A stretch of DNA of 15,700 nt from an uncultured Gammaproteobacteria bacterium (lineage in GTDB: Bacteria > Pseudomonadota > Gammaproteobacteria > GCA-002705445 > GCA-002716945), in the NCBI GenBank assembly GCA_913041865.1, contig CAJWIW010000016.1, positions 1 to 15,700 on the forward strand, read 5' to 3'. Position 1 is the stretch's first letter, and each line of letters opens with the position of its first letter. The position numbers were made by a program, and so were the translations under genes. Below are positions 1 through 7,803 of the stretch, piece by piece. The notes beneath the pieces are model-generated. The model saw only the letters and a program-made list of their open reading frames with translations. It made no database searches and was not told the origin of the DNA.

Positions 1-12
1 TAATATCTTCAT
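1..12 (-). CDS. hisA: HisA, first four codons only (partial)
   Basis: Directly after the hisH TGA stop, with no gap, an ATG opens a frame reading M-K-I-L before the window ends. A GGAG lies 7 bases upstream of it, inside the end of hisH. HisA proteins (ProFAR isomerase, fourth step of histidine synthesis) commonly begin M-x-I-(I/L)-P-A-I-D, and hisB-hisH-hisA-hisF is a standard proteobacterial order. The call therefore rests on position plus four residues. An overlapping alternative ATG, four bases earlier, reads M-N-E-D-I and fits the family less well. Confidence 0.55.
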
Positions 13-636
13 TCATATTCTCCAATTAATAAAATTACTCAATAATTTCAGACCATTGATTGAGCTTTTTTCAGGATGAAATTGTACAGCAATTATATTA
101 TCTTTTTGTAATGATGAAATAAATTTACAACCATATTCTGTGAAGGACATTACATCTTCATTAGAGGAAGTACTCACATGATAACTATGTACAAAATAAA
201 AAAATGTGTTGTTGTCGATCTGATCTGTTAGAGCGCTATCTTTTGTGAAATTAACTCTGCTCCAGCCCATATGGGGTAATTTTATGTCCTCATTTGAGGA
301 TTGTATGCGTTGAACGCGTCCATCAAATATATTGAGACATTCAGTATTATCCTCTTCACTGAATGACATTAAAATCTGCAAGCCCATGCATATTCCGAGA
401 AAAGGTTTTTTAGATATCAATTCTTTCAATCTAACTATATCTAGTTTGCTTTGTAGATTATTGATGCAGAATTTTGCTGCGCCTTGTCCGGGGAATACAA
501 TTTTGTCACTTGAGTCTATCTCATTTATTGAACTTGTGATTACTACTTTATGCTCTTTGCCACAAACTTTATATAGTGCTTTAGCTACACTGTGGATGTT
601 ACCCATACCATAATCAATAACAGAAATTTTTGACAT
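13..636 (-). CDS. hisH: Imidazole glycerol phosphate synthase, glutaminase subunit HisH
   Basis: This is the class I glutamine amidotransferase subunit of IGP synthase. It hydrolyses glutamine and channels ammonia to HisF, which makes IGP and AICAR in the cytoplasm. The 207 residues match the usual length. The N-terminus has the typical VIDYGMGN (7-14). The nucleophile elbow is GICMG with Cys83, and the other catalytic residues are His187 and Glu189 in QFHPEKS. Also present are PHMGW (121-125) and FVHSY (148-152), both conserved in HisH. The ATG overlaps the TAA of hisB (TAATG), and the TGA stop abuts the hisA ATG, so the three genes are almost certainly cotranslated. hisF is expected beyond the left edge. 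Nothing unusual is seen. Confidence 0.97.
   Translation of the reverse strand: MSKISVIDYGMGNIHSVAKALYKVCGKEHKVVITSSINEIDSSDKIVFPGQGAAKFCINNLQSKLDIVRLKELISKKPFLGICMGLQILMSFSEEDNTECLNIFDGRVQRIQSSNEDIKLPHMGWSRVNFTKDSALTDQIDNNTFFYFVHSYHVSTSSNEDVMSFTEYGCKFISSLQKDNIIAVQFHPEKSSINGLKLLSNFINWRI
20..23 (-). promoter_or_regulatory. Shine-Dalgarno GGAG for hisA
   Basis: GGAG on the minus strand lies inside the last codons of hisH, 7 bases before the ATG that abuts the hisH stop. It supports choosing that ATG over the overlapping one 4 bases upstream. Confidence 0.5.
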
Positions 637-1229
637 TAAAGCTTTTCTTTCGTTGAAGGTATTTTATTAAGATTCCTTGGATCAAGTGCTACTGCAACCT
701 TAAGCGCTTTACCGAAAGCTTTAAAGATGGTCTCTGCAATATGATGCGAATTTGCCCCTCTTAAGTTGTCAATGTGTACTGTTGCCTTCGCATGATTAAC
801 GAAACCATGAAAAAATTCTTGTAACAAATCTACATCAAACTCACCTACTCTTGATCTTGGGTAGGAAACGTTGTACTGCAGACCTGGTCTCCCTGAGAAA
901 TCTAAAACTACTCTAGATAGAGATTCATCTAAAGGGACGTAGGATGATCCAAATCTGTTTATTCCTAATTTTTGACCGAGTGCTTTATCAATTACTTGAC
1001 CTAATACAATTCCAATATCCTCAACGGTATGATGAGCATCTATTTGTAGATCTCCACGGGCATGAATCTTTAAATCCATCATGCCATGCCTGGCAACTTG
1101 TTCAAGCATATGCTCTAGAAAAGGCAAATCTGCCTTGAGGTCTGCTTCTCCATTCCCGTCTAAATCTACGCTAGCGACGATTTGAGTTTCCTTGGTGTTT
1201 CTCTCGACTTTAGCTTCTCGATTTTTCAT
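636..1229 (-). CDS. hisB: Imidazoleglycerol-phosphate dehydratase HisB (monofunctional)
   Basis: This enzyme dehydrates imidazole glycerol phosphate to imidazole acetol phosphate, the sixth step of histidine synthesis. It is a Mn-dependent 24-mer in characterised members. The 197-residue protein contains only the dehydratase domain, as in Pseudomonas, and lacks the N-terminal histidinol-phosphatase half of the E. coli fusion. Metal-binding signatures are DAHHTVED (64-71) and SHHIAE (161-166). PFLEHMLEQVARHG (36-49) corresponds to the family's FLDHMLxQxxRHG, and the C-terminus has the conserved PSTK (191-194). The gene begins 17 bases after the stop of the hydrolase lipoprotein gene and no Shine-Dalgarno is visible in that gap, so it probably relies on the upstream transcript. 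Its TAA overlaps the hisH ATG. Confidence 0.97.
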   Translation of the reverse strand: MKNREAKVERNTKETQIVASVDLDGNGEADLKADLPFLEHMLEQVARHGMMDLKIHARGDLQIDAHHTVEDIGIVLGQVIDKALGQKLGINRFGSSYVPLDESLSRVVLDFSGRPGLQYNVSYPRSRVGEFDVDLLQEFFHGFVNHAKATVHIDNLRGANSHHIAETIFKAFGKALKVAVALDPRNLNKIPSTKEKL

Positions 1230-1246
1230 ATGCTATCTATAACATA

Positions 1247-1987
1247 TTAGCGTGATATAAGCCATTTTTTTAGAATTAATAAAAGACTTTCATTTTGATC
1301 TCGATAATAATGATCGGCATTGTTCACCATCTGATTAGTTATGTTATTTGATTTTAGGGATACTAAATAGTCGTTATGTTCTAGAACAGAATTATGATCA
1401 AATTCTCCATAAATGTTCAATAATCTAAAATCTACGGAGCTATAATCGAAAAATATTGCAGTCTGATCTTTATCAACCGCTCCAGCACCTAGGAGCACTA
1501 CTGACTCTAGATACCGCCCTTCTTGTGAGGCTAAATATGAGGACAACATGTGTGCACCACAACTATGTGCTACTACAATGACTTTTCCATATTCTGAATA
1601 TATTTTCTCCAATGCTCTAGATATCCGCTCATCAGAATATGAAAATATTTTTTGATACTCATAATATGTCGCGCCTTTCTCTAGAACAGGTAGTTGAATA
1701 GAAAATATATTATACTCAGATTCAAGACCTTCTCTAATAGGATTCATTACAAGCGGCTCATTAGGATAAAGACCTCTTCCATGAAGTAAAAGAATGGGCA
1801 CCCCTGTAGCTTTGATATTTTGTAGCATTGCAAAACTAGTATTATCGCTCAGCTCAATATCGACAAGTTCAGAATCAAACTGTTCTTGAACAAATTGTTC
1901 GTTCAAATTTAATTCTCTTGAATAATTAGGTTCAATCGTTCTATTACAAGAGTGCAGTAAAAGTGTTAGTAGGATAAGCCTAATCAA
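1247..1987 (-). CDS. Small alpha/beta-hydrolase, predicted lipoprotein
   Basis: I do not recognise a specific function. The N-terminus is a short hydrophobic stretch ending in L-H-S-C (Cys14), which looks like a lipobox with a minimal signal peptide. Asn at +2 would not retain it in the inner membrane. The rest has alpha/beta-hydrolase landmarks: PILLLHGRG (64-72, oxyanion-loop type), a putative nucleophile Ser142 in AHSCGA, Asp197 in GEFDHN, and His226 in ADHYY. The usual G-x-S-x-G elbow has Ala in place of its first Gly. It loosely resembles DUF3530-type hydrolases; that is a guess. The start is TTG, chosen because GAGGAG sits 10 bases upstream and the start overlaps the end of the iminopeptidase gene by 8 bases. 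No upstream ATG would preserve the lipobox. A periplasmic or outer-membrane-tethered esterase is a reasonable inference. Confidence 0.72.
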   Translation of the reverse strand: MIRLILLTLLLHSCNRTIEPNYSRELNLNEQFVQEQFDSELVDIELSDNTSFAMLQNIKATGVPILLLHGRGLYPNEPLVMNPIREGLESEYNIFSIQLPVLEKGATYYEYQKIFSYSDERISRALEKIYSEYGKVIVVAHSCGAHMLSSYLASQEGRYLESVVLLGAGAVDKDQTAIFFDYSSVDFRLLNIYGEFDHNSVLEHNDYLVSLKSNNITNQMVNNADHYYRDQNESLLLILKKWLISR

Positions 1988-2918
1988 AATTTAGTGACTC
2001 CTCAAAGATTTCTAGAATTCTTCTTGTAATTCCAGGCTCTAAAAGTGAATGTCCGGCATCTTTAATAATATTTAGCTCAGAATTATCATAATGACAATGT
2101 AAATCATAAGCCTGATTGAATGGACATACAATATCGTAGCGGCCATGTACTATATAACATTTAATATGTTTTATCTTATCGATATTTTTGATAATTTGAT
2201 TTTCTTCGATAAAACAATTATTTTTAAAAAAATGTGTTTCAATTTTAGCAAGTGAGATTGCACATTTGTCAAATTGATCTACTACTTCTGCATTAGGTTT
2301 AAGTGATGAGCAGTTTCCCTCCCAAATTGACCATTGCTTACAAAATTGCTTGGATATGGGTGTATTTTGAGAATGAATACGATTGTAAAAAGCAGTTAAT
2401 ATATCATTCATCTCACTATCAGGGATGTCTTTTATGAAGTCTCTCCAATAATCAGGGAATATTGAATCTGCGCCTTTTTGATAAAACCACTGGATATCAG
2501 ACTTCCGACAAAGAAAGATACCTCTTAATACCAGTGTCTTGACGGATTCGGGATATTTTTCAGAGTAGAGAAGAGCAAGTGTTGATCCCCATGACCCCCC
2601 ATAGATAACTACCTCTTGTATATTAAGGTGATGAAGTATCTTTTTTATGTCATCAATTAATTTTTCGCTTGAATTGTTCTCACAGACTCCAAAAGGTTTT
2701 GATTTACCGCAACCTCGTTGATCAAATATTATTATTTTATATTTTTTTGGATTAAAAAACCTTCTATAGACTTCACTGCTTCCAGCACCTGGCCCTCCAT
2801 GAAGAAAAAGTACGGGAATTCCATCTTTATTACCAGATACCTCGACATATAACGAATGACCATCACCTACATCTAAGAAGAATTCTAAATAAGGTTTTAT
2901 AGGATTGAAAAGATTCAC
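1980..2918 (-). CDS. pip: Proline iminopeptidase (S33 family)
   Basis: This enzyme releases N-terminal proline from peptides in the cytoplasm. The 312 residues match the family's usual 310-320. Motifs are HGGPG (40-44, oxyanion loop), FDQRGCGKS (65-73) and the nucleophile elbow GGSWGS with Ser109. Asp262 in HGRYD and His290 in DAGHS complete the triad. The N-terminus (LFNPIKPY, then LDVGDGHSLY) lines up with characterised members that start LYPxIxPY. This supports the GTG start at 2918; an ATG two bases upstream is out of frame and stops at once. No Shine-Dalgarno precedes the GTG. A 58-base spacer separates it from the acyltransferase gene. The gene overlaps the next hydrolase gene by 8 bases, so the two are likely coupled, although they are not obvious paralogs. 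Confidence 0.93.
   Translation of the reverse strand: MNLFNPIKPYLEFFLDVGDGHSLYVEVSGNKDGIPVLFLHGGPGAGSSEVYRRFFNPKKYKIIIFDQRGCGKSKPFGVCENNSSEKLIDDIKKILHHLNIQEVVIYGGSWGSTLALLYSEKYPESVKTLVLRGIFLCRKSDIQWFYQKGADSIFPDYWRDFIKDIPDSEMNDILTAFYNRIHSQNTPISKQFCKQWSIWEGNCSSLKPNAEVVDQFDKCAISLAKIETHFFKNNCFIEENQIIKNIDKIKHIKCYIVHGRYDIVCPFNQAYDLHCHYDNSELNIIKDAGHSLLEPGITRRILEIFEESLNFD
1998..2003 (-). promoter_or_regulatory. Shine-Dalgarno GAGGAG for the hydrolase lipoprotein gene
   Basis: GAGGAG on the minus strand lies within the end of the iminopeptidase gene, 10 bases before a TTG codon. It is one of the strongest ribosome-binding sites in the window and fixes the non-ATG start that yields the lipoprotein signal peptide. 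Confidence 0.65.
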
Positions 2919-2976
2919 ATATATATTTTATGCTATAACCAATGGAAAAAATAGATTAGAGTTTTAGATATTTGAT

Positions 2977-3954
2977 TCAGTATGGATATTTTTTTCCTTT
3001 TTCACGATTTTGAAAAATCCTTAAACTCCACATGTACTGATCAACTCTCTTAGAAATCAATCTTTCAAAACAACTATTAATAGTACGTGCATCCTTACTG
3101 GGTGAATCTGAGGGAAAGTCAGTAACAGGATCCTCCATATATGTCACATATTTTTCTGTACTTTTGTCGTAGACATTTATACAGGGTATAATAGTACAAC
3201 TAGTAAGTTGAGCTAATTTCCTTATTGTTAACAATGTAGCTTTTCTGTCATCAAAAAAATCAGCGAATTCGGATTCTTTTAAACTCAGGTCTTCGTCACC
3301 AATATAATAAAAAATATTTGGCTCTTTTAGACTTTTGACTAATGTTTTGAATGGAAAGTTATCTCTAGAGAATATTACTGCATTATCGTCACTTTTACAT
3401 CTGGATCTCCCTATTAACCAATTAATCAGCTTATTCCTGAAGGGTTTATACATACTTATGACAGGAAAGTTTGAGATAGATCTCCCACCAAAGTCTAAGG
3501 ATGTTGAATGGACAGTTAAGAGAATAACGCCTTTCCCTTTTTTAAGAGACTGTTGAAGTAATTCAATGTTTTCAACATCACATGATTTCCTTAGTGATGA
3601 GCTACTCCGCCACCACAAGATCGACATATCCAGAAATGATCTTCCAAGATTCTGAAAGTATTCTCTAGTAATTAAATCAATCTCTTCCTTTGATTTATTT
3701 TTAAAGCATAGTGATAGATTACTTGAGGCTATCTGTCGTCTTTTTTCATTAGTCCTGTAAAGAATATCCCCGACTCTACCCCCGATACTTACTCTCAATG
3801 AATTCGGTAAAATGTTTATAAAAAAAGATAAAGTCAAAACCACCCAAGTAATCCAATAGCGAGGATAAAGATAATCAGTAGTAAACCTCTCTGCATCAGA
3901 TGGTTTTATATCTAACATGTTATTAATGGAACAGAATGGTTTATCTTTATTCAT
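2977..3954 (-). CDS. LpxM/LpxL-family lipid A acyltransferase
   Basis: This is a member of the LpxL/LpxM (HtrB/MsbB) family, which adds secondary acyl chains to Kdo-lipid A from acyl-ACP at the inner membrane. Its 325 residues are close to E. coli LpxM. It has YPRYW (30-34) followed by one hydrophobic segment (about 34-52), NLSLCF (79-84), the catalytic HX4D motif (His149, Asp154), YYIGDEDLSL (216-225) where the family has the Y-x-P-D-Q-D region, ADFF..KATL (231-241), and a C-terminal YMWSLRIF (307-314). The YPRYW, NLSLCF and ADFF features, with the short basic C-terminal tail, make it look more like LpxM than LpxL; the chain and position acylated cannot be read from sequence. Most LpxL members have HRRF or HKRF where this one has LRIF. 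The gene starts 6 bases after trkH, without a clear ribosome-binding site. Confidence 0.88.
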   Translation of the reverse strand: MNKDKPFCSINNMLDIKPSDAERFTTDYLYPRYWITWVVLTLSFFINILPNSLRVSIGGRVGDILYRTNEKRRQIASSNLSLCFKNKSKEEIDLITREYFQNLGRSFLDMSILWWRSSSSLRKSCDVENIELLQQSLKKGKGVILLTVHSTSLDFGGRSISNFPVISMYKPFRNKLINWLIGRSRCKSDDNAVIFSRDNFPFKTLVKSLKEPNIFYYIGDEDLSLKESEFADFFDDRKATLLTIRKLAQLTSCTIIPCINVYDKSTEKYVTYMEDPVTDFPSDSPSKDARTINSCFERLISKRVDQYMWSLRIFQNREKGKKYPY

Positions 3955-3960
3955 ATAGAT

Positions 3961-5409
3961 CTAATATTTCCAAAAGTAAGGTGTCATAATAATGAGTAGA
4001 GTGTATATCTCAAGTCTACCAAGTAACATTGTGAACGAGAGAAGATATTTTGTAGCTGTATTAATTGAGCTGTAGTTATCTATAACACTACCAGCTCCTG
4101 GTCCTAAGTTGTTCAAACACGCTGCTACAGATGAAAATGCAGTTGTGGCGTCAAGTCCCATCAAGAGTAAAATGAGTGATAAAAAAATATATGAGATTAT
4201 ATAAAAAATGAAAAAAAGAAGAATATTATTTGAGATATTCTCGTTTACAGCTTGATCATTAATTTTAATTGGAACCTCTGCTGATGGATGTATAATTTTT
4301 ATGAGACCTCTCTTCAATTCTTTCAATATAAAAAGGATTCTTATAATCTTTATGCCACCTCCAGTTGATCCGGCGCACGCGCCTAAAAAACTTAAAAAGA
4401 TGAGTATACTAATTATTGAAACTGGCCAATCATCATAGGACATTGATACAAATCCAGAGGTGGTTATGAAAGAAATTACCTGAAAAAGAATACCCATTAC
4501 TGAAATCTCGTTAGCATAAAAAAAAGATGTATAGAGAAGAAGTAAAAATGAAAATACCACGATAAGTAGAATATATAATCTAAATTCAACATCCTTAAAG
4601 TATATTTTGAGACTTCGGCTCTTAAGTGAGTGAAAATGAAGAATAAAATTTAATGCAGACAGAAACATGAAAATCATGCATACAAGTTCAATCTCAAAAC
4701 TATTAAAATACGCAATGCTCTGGTTATGAGTTGAGAAACCTCCGATAGCAATAGTTGAAAAGCTATGTGCGATTGCATCAAATATATTCATTCCTGCAAG
4801 ATAGTATGCTGCTGCACACAAAAGTGTAAGTCCTAAATAGACCTTCCACAAATTTTGAGCAGTCTCAGCAATTCTTGGAGAGATTTTATTATCTTTAATT
4901 GGACCGCCTGATTCGGCTTTGTATAGTTGCATACCACCAACACCCAACATAGGTAAGACAGCGAGTGCTAAGACGACAATACCCATTCCGCCCAACCACT
5001 GCAAAAGCTGACGATAAATTAAAATTGAAGGGGAGAGGTCGTCTAGATTACTAATAATTGTTGCGCCTGTGGTTGTCCATCCAGAAACAGATTCAAAAAA
5101 AGCATCTGCAAAACTCATCGATAAATTAATATCGAACATGAATGGGAAGCTTCCAAGGAAACTCAATAGAACCCAAAAGAGCACCACTATTAGAAATCCT
5201 TCTTTAATTTTAATACTAGAATCAAAGCTATTACTCTGATTAGGGAAGAAAAGCAAAGATCCAAATAAGAAAATAATTGTAAAAGAATAAATAAAGGAAG
5301 AGGTATTTCCATCGTTATAGATTATTGAAATACTTATTGGAATAATAAGTATGACGGCAAAAACTAATATCATCATGCCTATAGTTTTTTGTATCAACGC
5401 GTAATTCAT
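3961..5409 (-). CDS. trkH: Trk potassium uptake protein TrkH (membrane channel subunit)
   Basis: This is the ion-conducting inner-membrane subunit of the Trk K+ uptake system. It works with the regulator TrkA, encoded just upstream. The 482 residues match E. coli TrkH (483). Four M1-P-M2 repeats are visible through their selectivity-filter segments: TTTGA (112-116), AIGGFST (221-227), TTSGF (316-320) and NNLGPG (433-438). Also conserved are the hydrophobic LGGMGIVVL (139-147), the GSTGGGIKI loop (347-355), and MLLGRLEIYTLLI (461-473) near the C-terminus. The gene begins 3 bases after the trkA stop and ends 6 bases before the acyltransferase, so it is in the middle of an operon. No Shine-Dalgarno is visible. 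The system's ATP-binding partner (TrkE/SapD) is not in the window. Confidence 0.97.
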   Translation of the reverse strand: MNYALIQKTIGMMILVFAVILIIPISISIIYNDGNTSSFIYSFTIIFLFGSLLFFPNQSNSFDSSIKIKEGFLIVVLFWVLLSFLGSFPFMFDINLSMSFADAFFESVSGWTTTGATIISNLDDLSPSILIYRQLLQWLGGMGIVVLALAVLPMLGVGGMQLYKAESGGPIKDNKISPRIAETAQNLWKVYLGLTLLCAAAYYLAGMNIFDAIAHSFSTIAIGGFSTHNQSIAYFNSFEIELVCMIFMFLSALNFILHFHSLKSRSLKIYFKDVEFRLYILLIVVFSFLLLLYTSFFYANEISVMGILFQVISFITTSGFVSMSYDDWPVSIISILIFLSFLGACAGSTGGGIKIIRILFILKELKRGLIKIIHPSAEVPIKINDQAVNENISNNILLFFIFYIISYIFLSLILLLMGLDATTAFSSVAACLNNLGPGAGSVIDNYSSINTATKYLLSFTMLLGRLEIYTLLIIMTPYFWKY

Positions 5410-5412
5410 ATA

Positions 5413-6783
5413 TTAAAAAAAGCCTACATTTACCTGGAAAAGTTTTTCAATAGTTGGTAGTTCTTTCTTGTCAAAAGCAAATATTATGATGTGATCCTCA
5501 TCTTGAATTTCTATATCCTCATTTGCTAATATCACACTATCGTCTCTTACAACGGCTCCGATTACGATAGACTTCGGTAATTGCAGTTGAGATATTCTAT
5601 TTCCTACAAGCTTGGAGGTTTTCTTATCACCATGTGCAACTATCTCCATCACCTCTCCATCAATGTTACCAATTCTATTTACACTAACAATGTCACTTGT
5701 TCTAACTGATGCTAAAAGTGATCCGATTGTAACGTCTTCTGGTGAGACTACCACGTCAATTTCCTTAGAGACTAAATTTCGGTAAGATGATTTATTTACT
5801 ATAGCTATAGTTTTTCCAGCTCCCATGTCTTTTGCTAGTTTTGCAGATAATATATTTGCTTGGTCGTCACTTGTTACTGCACAGAAATAATCAACATCGT
5901 TTATATTCTCATTTTTTAACATCGTCTCATCTGCGATATCATTATTCAATACAACTGTAGAAGAGAGGTTCTCAGAAATATTCTTAGCAATTAACTTATC
6001 TTTCTCAATGAGTTTAAGATTATAAGTATCCTCTAACTTTTTAGCTAATGCTGAACCAACTCTACCCCCACCAGCAATCATTACATTGTGTGGTTCATCT
6101 GTCATTTTTCTCAACTCACTCATAAAACGCATATTTTCCTCAGTAGCTATGAAAAGTACGTCGTCATCCGGCATAATAAAAGTATCATCATCTGGAATTA
6201 AATATTTCTTTTCACGAAATATAGCTACAACTTTTACATCAACGTTAGGAAGATGATCTCTAAATTCAGATAATCTTTTTCTAGCTAATGGTCCATTTGA
6301 CAGAACTGTAGCTGCAATTACATGTACTTTGCCGTAAGCAAACTTGAACGCTTGAAATGCGCCTGGATGGTCTATGATGTTTTTCACATAGTCAGTCACT
6401 AATATGTTAGGACTGATAACGTCGTTGATAGAGAAGAATTTCTTCTGAAACCCATCTTCATCGTTTAAGTATTCATTTGCTCTTAATCTTGCAATCCTTT
6501 TGGGTACATTGAAAATGTTTTTTGCTACATGACAAGCTGCCATATTTACTTCATCATTTCCTGTTACAGCTATTACCATGTCGGAATTATCTGCGTCAGC
6601 AAGTCTTTGTATGGATGGATGTGATGCTAAACCATGAATAGTTTTGATATCAATCTGCTCTTTAAGATTTTCCAGAACAGACTTATCAACATCTACGAGT
6701 GTGATATCGTTGCCATCATCAGATAATATCTTAGCGACAGAAGATCCAACTTGCCCACCACCAAAGACTATGATTTTTTTCAT
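5413..6783 (-). CDS. trkA: Trk system NAD-binding regulatory protein TrkA
   Basis: This is the cytoplasmic peripheral subunit that gates TrkH in response to nucleotides. Its 456 residues match the E. coli protein (458). It shows two RCK_N-RCK_C units. Each begins with a Rossmann nucleotide-binding loop: GGGQVG (8-13) followed by acidic LVDVD (29-33), and GGGRVG (238-243) followed by LIEKD (258-262). The start ATG is 70 bases downstream of the fmt stop, the largest gap in the minus-strand run. The gap holds a possible -10 (TAGAAT) but no convincing -35 box and no Shine-Dalgarno. In most gammaproteobacteria rsmB lies between fmt and trkA; it is absent here. Confidence 0.97.
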   Translation of the reverse strand: MKKIIVFGGGQVGSSVAKILSDDGNDITLVDVDKSVLENLKEQIDIKTIHGLASHPSIQRLADADNSDMVIAVTGNDEVNMAACHVAKNIFNVPKRIARLRANEYLNDEDGFQKKFFSINDVISPNILVTDYVKNIIDHPGAFQAFKFAYGKVHVIAATVLSNGPLARKRLSEFRDHLPNVDVKVVAIFREKKYLIPDDDTFIMPDDDVLFIATEENMRFMSELRKMTDEPHNVMIAGGGRVGSALAKKLEDTYNLKLIEKDKLIAKNISENLSSTVVLNNDIADETMLKNENINDVDYFCAVTSDDQANILSAKLAKDMGAGKTIAIVNKSSYRNLVSKEIDVVVSPEDVTIGSLLASVRTSDIVSVNRIGNIDGEVMEIVAHGDKKTSKLVGNRISQLQLPKSIVIGAVVRDDSVILANEDIEIQDEDHIIIFAFDKKELPTIEKLFQVNVGFF

Positions 6784-6853
6784 GTTATGTTATGTCTAAG
6801 AACATTTGACTTTATTCTACACCAATCAAGATAGAAATTAAGACCAAAATACT
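6784..6853 (-). promoter_or_regulatory. Candidate trkA promoter region between fmt and trkA
   Basis: This 70-base spacer is long for the operon. On the minus strand TAGAAT (6819 down to 6814) resembles a -10 box about 30 bases before the trkA ATG. The matching -35 position (CTTAAT, 17-base spacing) is poor. A short tandem repeat of ATAAC sits immediately before the ATG. No hairpin terminator for fmt is visible. Read-through from def-fmt is equally possible. Confidence 0.28.
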
Positions 6854-7789
6854 CTATTTTTCTAATATTTTTTTTATGTTTTTACTGATGACAGAATTAG
6901 AATTTTTTAGGTCAGATGCTGTAATCGGCTTACCACCGGGGAATTGTAATTTTCGAATTTTAATAATACCATCAACAGCTCTCACTGATAAATGATCAGC
7001 ACTCAGCTCTAATATTTCACCAACACCACTATTATGGTTACATATTTCATACTCTACATCATATATCTTAATAATTTCATTTAGTATAACTGCTTCAGCT
7101 ACTGGCCATTCGATAAACGCACGGACTTTACAAAAAATTTCTCTACAAGTACTTGTCCATGAAATTCTTGCTTCATCCTTAGTAATCTTTTTAGCATATG
7201 AGGCATCTGACTCCTTTTGTTTAACTAATTTACTATTACTAGATACAGCATCTATTACACTATCTATCATATTCCCTGCAATATTAGATAACTCAATTTG
7301 AAGAGATTTGGTGTTGTGGGAATCATCTATATCAACTATACAAGAGGATACTATCTCTCCCGTATCAACTTCTGCATGCATAGAAAAAAAAGACACCCCA
7401 GTTGTTTTATCATCACTCTGAATTGCCCTTTGTATCGGTGATGCTCCTCTCCATTTGGGTAAGATTGAACAGTGTATATTTATAGAACCTAATTTTGGAA
7501 TATCGAGGATTTTTTTAGGTAAGATTTTTCCATACGAATATACGATAATTAAATCTGGATCATATTGATTTATTGTTCTTTGGAAGTCATCGTTATTCAA
7601 ATCTGCGGGGTAAAATGTGTCTATAGAATTTATTTCACTAAATAAACCAACTGGCGTCTTCTCTCGCTTATTTCTTCGTCCTTTTTTTGTATCTTGAGTA
7701 ACAGTTGCAACTATGTTGTGTGAGCTATCTAAAAGTCTTTTGAAGACAATAAGCGAATAGTCAGGGCTACCAAAATAAATGATTTTCAA
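6854..7789 (-). CDS. fmt: Methionyl-tRNA formyltransferase
   Basis: This enzyme transfers a formyl group from 10-formyl-tetrahydrofolate to initiator Met-tRNA. The 311 residues match the family. The N-terminal formyltransferase domain has FGSPDYS (6-12) and SINIHCSILPKWRGASPIQ (102-120). The latter contains the catalytic Asn104 and His106, and Asp142 lies in EVDTGE, equivalent to E. coli N106, H108 and D144. The C-terminal OB-like domain ends with LQFPGGKPI. The start is TTG, 14 bases after the def stop, with only a weak GGA upstream; no ATG fits the conserved N-terminus. It pairs with def, which removes the formyl group later. Confidence 0.96.
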   Translation of the reverse strand: MKIIYFGSPDYSLIVFKRLLDSSHNIVATVTQDTKKGRRNKREKTPVGLFSEINSIDTFYPADLNNDDFQRTINQYDPDLIIVYSYGKILPKKILDIPKLGSINIHCSILPKWRGASPIQRAIQSDDKTTGVSFFSMHAEVDTGEIVSSCIVDIDDSHNTKSLQIELSNIAGNMIDSVIDAVSSNSKLVKQKESDASYAKKITKDEARISWTSTCREIFCKVRAFIEWPVAEAVILNEIIKIYDVEYEICNHNSGVGEILELSADHLSVRAVDGIIKIRKLQFPGGKPITASDLKNSNSVISKNIKKILEK

Positions 7790-7803
7790 TTTTGATTCCG
7801 ATT

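Noticed and set aside
6784..6802. Tandem ATAAC units before trkA as an operator.
   Set aside because: Only two short imperfect units in AT-rich DNA; likely chance.
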